The notes under the pieces were generated by a model. It saw only the letters and a program-made list of their open reading frames with translations. It did not search any database and was not told the DNA's origin. A DNA stretch of 64,000 nt from Alligator mississippiensis (lineage: Eukaryota; Chordata; Crocodylia; Alligatoridae). A program made the translations under genes and the position numbers. Within the stretch, counting starts at the first letter, position 1. Each line of letters begins with the position of its first letter. The DNA is taken from positions 347,732,203 through 347,796,202 of the forward strand of contig NC_081824.1 of the NCBI RefSeq assembly GCF_030867095.1, in the 5' to 3' direction. Below are positions 55,566-64,000 of the stretch, one piece after another.

Positions 55566-56320
55566 TAGAACACCTCCCTGACAGGCTGCCTGCACTTGTA
55601 TAGATTCCCATAAACTGGATGGCCAGTTTTTCAAAGGCTGTAATGACCATGATTAAATATTCTTTCCCACCTACAGACCACTTCTTTGATGTATTCTATG
55701 TATGTATCCTACATAGATGGAGGGATCTGAGATACAATATAGTGTGCCTGGATACCTGTGCATTTAATTACTTTAGTAAAAACATCTGTTAATCTTTGTT
55801 AAAAAGAGAACCCAAGATGTCAGTGTTTTTCACTTCTTACTTTCCGTTTACTTTTTTCTTGTTTTATTTTATTTGGCTTTCTTTTCTTTCTCCTTCCTCC
55901 TCTCATTTCTTTCCTTTCTCTTCCCTTCTTATCTACATTTGTTCGAATATTAGATGGCTATTAAAATGACTTGTAAATTATTGTTATAAACCTTTTTATT
56001 TATTTTTTTATGTGGGCTTAATCTTGGAAATAAAAACATTCAGAATTGTAACTTTTAATAAATACATCTGAAGCTGTATATTGTTTTACCATAGCAATAT
56101 TAATAGTTTTAATGCCATAGCTGTGCAGTTCATTGCATGAAGATCAAAATTAACCTCCATAAAGCATCATGCTACTGTAGGTAGCTTTTTTAGATTTAAC
56201 TTGGGTATCTCTATGTGGCATTAGGTAATGCATATATAACCTATATTGTGTGCACCTACATATAAATGTATGGTTAAAATACATATTCTGAAATCACCTA
56301 AAACATTTATTAAATATACA
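55566..56320. other. AT-rich sequence
   Basis: Pyrimidine-rich patch at 55840-55935. I see no gene or named repeat. Confidence 0.5.
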
Positions 56321-56324
56321 ATTA

Positions 56325-56730
56325 TAATTATAATATAATAAAAGCCTTAGTCTGTCTGTATGTCTGTCCATAATGCTTTATTCATACTCTGATTGGTTGT
56401 CCCAGCAGCCAATCAAAATGCTGACTGAAACAACCAATCAGGGTGCTCCAAGAGCATTCCAGACAGGAGGTGGCCATGCAGCAGAGTGCCGCCAGGATGG
56501 CAGAGATGGAGCAGTGGGGTGAGACCAGAGGCGCTGGTCCCCTCCCCTCCAGCCCTGATCCCTGGTGGTGGTGGCAGCATAAGGTGCTGGCTGAGGGGGC
56601 GGAGGGGGCAGCAGGGCAAGCTTCCCCACCACCCTAATCCTGAGAGGTGGCAGTGGTGCAGGGTGGTGGGTGGTGGCACTCCATCCCCACTCACCCCCAT
56701 CCCCATCATTCCTGATGGGCAATTGGCTAG
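56325..56730 (+). mobile_element. Probable non-autonomous Helitron
   Basis: The 3' end has the Helitron layout: a perfect hairpin (CCCATCA, loop TTCC, TGATGGG at 56702-56719), seven bases, then CTAG at 56727-56730 followed by host T. The 5' part contains ATATAATAAAAGCCTTAG, close to the start of known vertebrate Helitrons. The exact 5' TC was not fixed. The interior is GC-rich and contains CTGATTGGTTGT inverted against ACAACCAATCAG. No Rep/helicase frame. Helitrons make no target duplication, and none is seen. Confidence 0.65.
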
Positions 56731-58734
56731 TTAGTTTATATAGAACATAGGTGTATATACACACATGTTTTTGTGTGAATATGCACATACTCTTATACAA
56801 CATATTCAACATATATGCCTGTGTGCATATACAAGTATCCCTCTAAGAGTGTGTGTGTGAAGATAGGGAATATGCATGTGTATTTGCATAAAATGGATAG
56901 AGACTGAAGCTGAAAGCAGGGAGGCTATTATACAGTCTATTTTTAAGTCACCATTAGTCCAAATGTTGCTTCATCAAGCTTTTATTACAGCTGATTAATT
57001 ATGTAGAATGAATTATGATTATTCTTCCTCCTGTCTTCAGCTTCCACCAAGTATGAGAAATGTAACCATTTTGCTCTGGGTCATTCCCAAATAAGTCTTT
57101 AAGCCAGGGGACAAAATAATAAATACCACAATATATGTTGTGCTCTGGCCACCTATTCAAAGCTACAGAGAGCTGCAGTATCTCTCCTCTCATATGAGAT
57201 TATTGATCTCTGTGACACTGATGACAGATGAAAAGTGTAATTTTTAAGAGGGAGCAGTAGGGATTCCCAGTTCTAACAACAATTCTTGTAGGTAATTTGT
57301 GCCTTGTCTTTTGAGACTCTCTCAACTCTCTTAAAGGCCAGTATTGATTTATCTGAGGAAACTCCTGCTTTCATATATTTTTAGTTTTTACTGTAGCTTC
57401 TGATCTTTCAGTACTTTGGGAGCAAACCACTCTTAGCTTTGTTAGCACAGAAAACAAAGATGGGAAGGAAAATGGCTACTATTATGTACTAAACCAATGC
57501 AATGCAACTGAATAATAAAACAAAGCAGCAGAAAAATGTGTGGGATGAGGATACTTTAAATAGGGCAGACAAATGGTAAACTACAGAAGGCGTCTGTTAC
57601 TGAGCCAAAAGACTGGCATGGAGTAAACCTGAAGAATTTGTAGGACTGAGCATGGAAGAGCTTGAAAGCAAAGAAATCACAAGGGAATTTACTAGGACAT
57701 TTGTGGAACAAGATGTCTGTCACTATAACCAAGTTTCTGAGTTACAGACATAACAACATTATGATCCAGATAATAAAAAAGCCAGTGTTGCCATTTCTCA
57801 TTACTTGATTGTGAGTATCAATAAACTTAAAGACCCAGCTCCTGTAGTTAGACTATCACATTAAAAATTTCAGTTTTCATTTTTTTTCAAATGTGCTTAA
57901 CCTTAGAGCAGAGAAAAGCTTGAAAATACAACCTAGTGTGGCCTGAGGGTTAAAAAAAAGCCGGAAGGAAAATTAAATAGAACCCAAAAAAATCATTTCA
58001 TTATAATCTGTTGGGTATTTTTTTTAGAAAATATATAAATTCATGATTTTTGAATATTCAGTTTTGGTGATGCAAGAGATCATTCTGAGAAGGTGTTATC
58101 CTTGAGGTACTAGTTCAACATAGAGGAAATGAGATATGTGGGAGTAATAGGAAAGTTTGATGCTAGTGTCTACAATGATGAATTAAACAAAGCAAGCCAT
58201 AGCCAGAAAGCAGTACAGTTAGGATTGCCATTGACTGCAGTGACCTTTGGATCAGTTCCATAGTAAAGAATATGAATTCATGTATTTAAATAAATAAATA
58301 GATACATAGTAAAACACAAAACAAAAACCTAATGAGTGCTGTAACAGAAGAGAAATAGTTAACAAGCAAACAAACATGAGTTTGTAAGGAAGCTGGAGCA
58401 TCCAAAGAGAAACCACAATTACCGTGTATCTAACCACAGTTTCCCTGAGAGAGAAAATGACATAGAAAAAGAAATGACCAATGTGGCTTTACAAAGACTG
58501 TGTGTCAGGCTCAGTTAAGGTCTTCAGGAAAAAGATAAGGACAGAAAAAAAAACCTGTCAAAAACAAAAGTAGTTAATGTTAGCTAGAAGAACTATGGGG
58601 AGTAAGGAATACTATATTAGAAAGTTCTTTTTATGAGGCAACCAAATGCTATTTAAATTGTTTTTCAGCAACAAAAGGGATGTGGGCAACTAGGACTGAA
58701 CAGCAACATGGTGGTTGTTGATTTAAAAAAAAAA
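56731..58734. other. AT-rich sequence
   Basis: No supported gene. Poly(A)-rich patches and AAAT units at 58283-58300. Confidence 0.45.
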
Positions 58735-58890
58735 AAGACACCGAAAGAAAATACATCAATGTATGTAAGTCAGCAGGGCCTGCTGATATATATCTCAACA
58801 TGCTGAAAAATAATATCTATATTTTCAAGTTTTGGAGAACTGGGGAAGCACCTTCAGAGAGAGAAATATAAATGTGCTCATTTTTTAAAT
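58735..58890 (+). pseudogene. Decayed CR1 reverse transcriptase fragment
   Basis: The plus strand reads KSAGPADIYLNMLKNN and then FWRTGEAPSERE. This matches the CR1 order KSAGPDGLHPRVLKAL ... SWRTGQVPEDWK seen at 21980-22100 in the intact copy. Short; no function. Confidence 0.7.
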
Positions 58891-59094
58891 ATTGGTTTAA
58901 TTGCAACACAAGAAACAGAAATATGTTGATATCAACTACAAACATATCAATACATGCTGTTTACAAACAATAAGCTATAAAGAGGAAAAGAAAGAATAAA
59001 GGTAGGAAGAAAGAAAGAAGAGGAAAAGAGAAGTATGTGAGAAGTAATAATTGAGTTGCCAAAATATTACAAGAAGTCTTTCCAAATTGCACAG

Positions 59095-60673
59095 TGTGGC
59101 AGAGCACCTTTGGGAGGCGCTTACCACTCGAGGGCTCTCACAGGCTCTGACGGGAGCCTGCTTTGGAGGAGCAGCAAGGGAAACCTCCCCCAGGTACCAT
59201 TTTAAGGAGGAAGGTGTGTGGCAGGGCACTGTTGGTGCCTGCCACTTTAAGACCAGAGCCAAGCAGCCAGCAGGTGCTTGATTGCGGCAGCCATTTTAGA
59301 TCTCTGGCTGCCCAAACAAACAGGGCAGCTTGCTGCTGGCAGGGCAGGCAGCAACATTGCCTGGCTGCAAGGCTTCATGTATCATCCTTGGAGGTAAGGA
59401 CAGGAGCTGTAGGGGATGGTTAGGAGGCTCCTAGTCTTGGGTATGACTTAAAACTGCACCCTGCTGGGAGTGGGTGGCCTGGTGGGGCTGTCAGTGGCAT
59501 GGGAGCCCCCAGAAAATGCCAGGCCAGTTATCAATCCGGTGGAAGGCGGGTAGGGGTGCCTTCACCCTAGCCCTGAACTTTGGGTGGGTCTGGTCACATC
59601 GGAGGTAGTGGGGCCAGGCACGGCTACGGTCACCTGAGCCCTGTGGGGTGCAAGACCCCGAGGAGGAAAAGTGGGAGCCAGGCATGGGTATGGCCACCTG
59701 AGCCCTGTGGCATCCAAGACCCTGACAAAGGGTACTTGGGGCTGGGCACAGCTACGGTCACCTGAGCCCACCAGGGAGGGAAGCCCCGTGGCCCCAAGTG
59801 AGGGGGTGGTGTGGATCCCCAAGTAAGGGGAGTAGGCCAAGGTATGTCTCCAGATGCCTGAGGCTGTAGTTTGGGCCATAGGCTGAGTAAAAGGGGGCTC
59901 AGCCTGAGAGTGAGGGGAAAGTCCTGACCCTGGTAAGTCCTCCACCACTGAGAGTCTGAGGTTGGGCCAAAACCAAGACCTATAGAGTACAATGACTTGC
60001 TGCTCCCATGGGGGAGTGAGAGTCCCCATGAGACCCTGGAACACCAGTCCTGGTGCGAGTTACCCCAGCTCCCACAACCAGATGGGTTAACCATTAGTAG
60101 GGCCAGAAGGCAGACCCAGGAGTGAGAGTGGGGCTAGAGGCTCAGAGGCTTGATGTAGAGTACCCTTGACTGGTCAATGCTGGGGCCAAGACCAGAATGG
60201 TCAAAAGGGCCAGGGGCCTACTGTGAGGGATGCCCAGAGCTGGAGACCTGGAGTTCCGACCGGCCTTGGAGGCAAGGCCAGGGCCTGTGTGGACAAAGGT
60301 CCTGGGGGGGGACCACGCCCCAGAGAGGAAATAGTTTCAGGGAGCTAGTCACCCCTGAATGAGGGTGGGGTAGGCTGCCTGAATGGAGAGATCTTAGAGG
60401 AGTCCTGATAGGAAGATTCTAGGGCACAGTGTGGGGCTGGTGAGAGTAACGTCTGTGGATGCCATCTGCGAGGCTTGGGCTGCGGTGTAGGGGAGGATCA
60501 GAGCCACAGATAGTGCCCCCTGGCATCGGGGCAAGAATGGGCAGCCTCCCGCCTTAATTAACATCGTAAGTAATTAAGAACAAGGCATGGCAGGAGAGTC
60601 AGGTGGGTGACGTGCCCAAAGGCAAGTGGGGAAACTAGCACTGTGGCTAGTCAGGGAGCCCCATTTTGCCACA
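59095..60673 (+). repeat. Long LTR-like repeat, full-length copy
   Basis: Bounded by TGTGGCAGAGCACC and GCCCCATTTTGCCACA, i.e. TG...CA with a 7-bp inverted pair TGTGGCA/TGCCACA, as in retroviral-type LTRs. Length 1579 bp; relatives at 42777-44163 (+) and 16131-16895 (-). No matching flanking duplication. It may be a solo LTR of an unseen endogenous retroelement, or a long terminal-repeat DNA element. Overlapping frames are not gene-like. Confidence 0.7.
59565..59790. repeat. ~65-bp minisatellite inside the LTR-like repeat
   Basis: Three units of GGGCCAGGCACGGCTACGGT, CACCTGAGCCC and CAAGACCC type. Two equivalent units lie at 43290-43415 in copy 1. Confidence 0.8.
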
Positions 60674-63420
60674 TGTAGGCAAAACTGCTTTGAAAAGTTC
60701 TATAACACATGACGTTCTCAGCATACCATGTTTGACCTTTGGAAATGTCCTGCTTTTGTAATCCTGTGTGTCACTAACAAGGCCTGCTGTAGGAATACAA
60801 TCTGGGAAAGATTCAATTTTACCTCCTTAGGTATATAGCTATGTATAAAAATATACATATTTGCCTAAGGTATCAGTGCTGTGTTCAAGACCGTATTCCT
60901 TCTGGTTATAATTTCTTTCCAAAAAGAATTGATAATAAGTAACAATAGGTCATCACCAAAATATGTGACTGAGTAATGCCTGCATTTCATTGTATCTCCA
61001 ACATGTATCTTTTGGCAGTATATTTAATTTCTAGAGTTTAGAAGGAGCCCAGTGATGTAAAAAATTATCCTTTGTTATATAAGATGCTAAGATTGATTGT
61101 AGTTGCTTGAGTATTTTGAACTGCTGATATCCTCTGTGATTCTGAATCTGAATACCTAAATCTTCATTCCATTAAATCCTAAATAATCTGTATCAGGTCT
61201 GTTATGTGCTATTATATATTCATAGAGTGATGGCACAGAATGGGGAAGAGACTTGGAAGAGAATGGGAAAGAATATTTCAAAGGAAAAAATAGTATATTT
61301 AGAGCATTTGCTATACCTTAAGCCTTGGGTCCAAACTGATTTTCTGAGACTTGATGCAACTGCATATATTGCCATTCAGCTTTTTTCAAAAGGTCAAACT
61401 CTTCACATATCTCACAGAAAGATTTGATATGATTTCCTACTAGAATCTGTTCTACATGTACAATACCCGTATCCACCCACTTTGTCTACATCCATTTGTG
61501 GAGCCATACTTTAAACAGGGATTGCCCCAAATAGAACCATTACACTGTAATAAAGGATGAAACTCCAGCAAGTTTGCCAAATTATCCCAAGCTGGTCAGG
61601 ATGCACAAAATTGTAGGGATTAGAGAATTAGAAAGACAATTATAACTAGAGCCTAAAATGGTTGATGGTGGAAGGGAAAAAATAAGTGCTTGTTCTATTG
61701 CCACCTGTGCAGGGAAGTTACTAGTTATATTGGTCAGCCAGTACATAGCCTCACTTTCTAAGAAGACATTGTGATATCATTGAAGGTTTGGAAGATGAAG
61801 ACGACCCATTTCAACTAGTAGCTTCATTTTGTAATGAAAGTCAAGAACTTTTATTCTCTCCCCACAGAAACCATTTGAACATTCAGTTGATTTAATCAAA
61901 ATAGGCTTGAGGGAGGTTGTGTTCATGATTCTGCCAGCTACCATCTGGTACATCCAACCTCAGCCCTTGCTAAAACTAGGGAACCAATATTAAGGAAAAA
62001 TTTCTTTCTGTCATTACAAAGTATCAGAAACAAGAACAATAATGAGTTAATATAAAACAATGACAACAAAAAACCCCATAGCAGCCAGGACAAAGCCTTC
62101 TACAGAGAGAGGCCATAGGCAACATATGTCCATATCCAAATATCTGCTCACTCTGCTTACTGTGGAACAGGGTCTCCCAGGCCAGCGCACATGGGCAATT
62201 TTGAATACAACAGTAGGTCTGGGCCAGGGAGTGGTCACTAAATCCATGTTTATACACAAGTGATCTACAGCTGCCATTATAACCACACCTTGGCCTCTTG
62301 TTACAGGGGTGTTTCATGTCCTCAGCCACCTACTTTCTATTGGGTAGAGTTTGAAATTATTTGAGTTTATGCTGAATAAGCCAGTTTTCTTCATATGAAT
62401 ATAAATGTGTTGGAAAAAATCCAGTGTTTGTCTATATCCCATGCCCTCCACTATGAAGAGTGCCCATAATCCAGCACATCCTGCCCACCTGCTCCTCAAA
62501 CTTGAAAATGCAGTGAGAAAGTCCCTTCAAGGCAACCCCATACAGCTGCTCTGAAGCATACTGTAAACTGAGATCTGACAGCAGACCTGGGGAGCACCCC
62601 CAGAATCCCTTATCTTCATATTTCTGGGCATGGTGTGTGTGAACAGGAGCAGTCGGACAGGGCCTGGTTGAGAGTGAGTCTTTCCAGCAGTTTTGGTGTA
62701 GACACTCCATTTAAAAAAAAAAAAGCCCTAAGAGGCTGGAAAATACTGTTCCTAAAGAGTTGCTAAAAGGGTTAAGGGACAAATATTGACAGAATAGACT
62801 TGTCTATGCTAGGCTGCCACTGGCTGCCAGAATTTCAGGCAACAGACAGCAGTTGCTACTGCCAGGCTGATAGAGCATGTGTGTCCCCTCTATTCACTTC
62901 AGGTTCCTCAGTGTGGCTCCAGTACAACAGTTGTGCTTCCAGAGTGCAAAGCTCCCAGATGAACAGTGCCAGGTCAGTCCATGGGCCAGATCCAGTCCAT
63001 GTGCCCAACCTGGTGCACAATACTGGCCCAGCGGGAGCCCAATCCAGCTATGCAGGAACAACACAGCTGCAGCCCAATTCAGCTGAGCAAGCCAGCCATG
63101 CAGCAACAGCCTAGGTAGTACCCTAGGTAGCCATGCAGAGCTTGGAAATTTGGTGATGGGGGAGTGGCGGCAGTGTTAATTGCCTTTTCTCCCCTGCTGC
63201 CAGATTTCCAGACTCATGGGGAGACATGTCTTCATAGGCCAGATCTGGCCTGCAGGCCAGGGGTTGAAAACCCCCAACGTAGTCTGGTATCTTATCTCCA
63301 TAAATGCTTCAGAGAAGGAGGGGTGTGATTATAACTGCACTTAGTTTCTTGCAACTGAAGGCATGAATGTACTTACAAATACATACTTATAATTCCTATA
63401 GTATGGTTAGGTACTCTTAG
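60674..63420. other. Mostly unique sequence
   Basis: The region 62985-63285 has GGGCCAGATCCAGTCCATG and GCCAGATCTGGCCTGCAGG, words typical of hAT elements of the CAGGGGTGTCAAA group, but termini are not definable. No gene supported. Confidence 0.4.
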
Positions 63421-63675
63421 GGTGCATTTATACAAGATGCTTTAAGGTGCATTAACCTAAATTGGGGTGGGCAATTATTTTGGGCGGAGGGCCACTTACT
63501 GAGTTTTGGCAAGCTGTTGAGGGCTGCATGGGTAGCCCCACCCCTTGACAGGTGCCCCACCCCCTGGTTGCCATCTTGGGACCAGAAGTCCCACCCCCTA
63601 ACCCCTGACCTTTGCCACCAGAAGTCCCTCCCCTTGCCCCCAAAAATACTCCTTTCAGCAAGGGGTTTTGCCATC
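63421..63675. repeat. Foldback left end plus partial hAT element
   Basis: GGTGCATTTATACAAGATGC resembles the CTACACA foldback left ends. From about 63462 (GGGGTGGGCAATTATTTTGG) the text parallels the hAT element at 31891: GCTGTTGAGGGCTGCATGGG, then GCCCCACCCCTTGACAGG and CCATCTTGGGACCA. The right terminus is missing. Confidence 0.7.
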
Positions 63676-63834
63676 TCAGAACAAGAAAAATACCAAATCA
63701 TATTCTAAAAATCCAACATCTACAACATTCATTAATTTGATTAAAAAATATTTTTGTCCTGATTTACATGTGTTTGTGTAGTGTACACAGAGGTGATCGC
63801 ACTGTAGCTTAAAATGAAGTCTGACTCTCATATT

Positions 63835-64000
63835 CTGTGTGGGGTGGGGGGGCATGGGGGTGGGTATAGGTTTGTGGGGGCTGTAGGTGTGTTGCATGTG
63901 GAGTGTGGGGAGGTGTGGATGTGTGTGGGAGGCTTTGTAGGGGGTGGGTAGGTGTGTGAGGTGTGGGGTGAGGAGCATGTGTGTGGGGATATGTGGGGTG
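63835..64000. repeat. G/T-rich simple repeat reaching the window edge
   Basis: Irregular TGTGGG/GGGGTG units; continues beyond the window. G-quadruplex-capable on the plus strand. Confidence 0.8.

Noticed and set aside
59085..60680. Target duplication for the full LTR-like repeat
   Set aside because: ACAG on the left and TGTA on the right do not match at any length of 4-6.
1..64000. CRISPR array, operon, rRNA or bacterial origin
   Set aside because: No regularly spaced direct repeats of CRISPR type, no ribosome binding sites or compact gene order; vertebrate retroelements are found throughout.

Overview
The window looks like vertebrate, most likely crocodilian, nuclear DNA; a turtle is the main alternative. 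The basis is several CR1 LINEs, including one with a long intact reverse-transcriptase frame and the 3' tail of repeated ATCTATGA units I associate with crocodilian CR1. Many hAT-type, foldback (MITE-like) and other interspersed repeats accompany them. There are no operons, ribosome binding sites, CRISPR arrays or rRNA. I found no host exon I can defend, so the window reads as intergenic or deep intronic sequence dominated by mobile elements of different ages.

Layout. 0-9 kb: AT-rich unique sequence with foldback elements (about 0.84-1.53 and 3.39-3.65 kb), small CR1 and SINE-like fragments, a 1.4-kb GC-rich terminal-inverted-repeat element (6.05-7.45 kb) and a hAT element (9.08-9.28 kb). 10.2-16.0 kb: a complete LTR retroelement on the minus strand, with a 5-bp target duplication (CTAAA), unequal LTRs, a tRNA-Gly-type primer binding site, a polypurine tract and a decayed coiled-coil reading frame, but no pol or env. 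16.1-21.5 kb: a fragment of a second LTR-like repeat and minus-strand CR1 tails. 21.6-23.5 kb: a 5'-truncated CR1 with an intact 583-codon frame. 24.5-27.1 kb: a 2.57-kb palindrome with a TAA target duplication.

28-40 kb: hAT elements (two with perfect 8-bp target duplications at 29.6 and 39.6 kb), an old CR1 split by an unknown insertion that itself carries a hAT element (31.3-33.0 kb), and two foldback elements, one of which also hosts a hAT insertion. 40.5-47.3 kb: a dead non-LTR retrotransposon with endonuclease and reverse transcriptase remnants, a long LTR-like repeat, an inverted pair of coding-like segments, a broken Myb/SANT-like domain gene and another foldback. 49.7-64 kb: a 650-bp palindrome, a probable Helitron at 56.3-56.7 kb, the longest copy of the LTR-like repeat at 59.1-60.7 kb, further hAT and CR1 remnants, and a G/T-rich tract at the right edge.

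The most unusual items are the coiled-coil LTR element without polymerase, the 2.57-kb palindrome and the generally high number of foldback elements. Family names rest on recognised termini, motifs and target duplications read by eye. No database search was possible.
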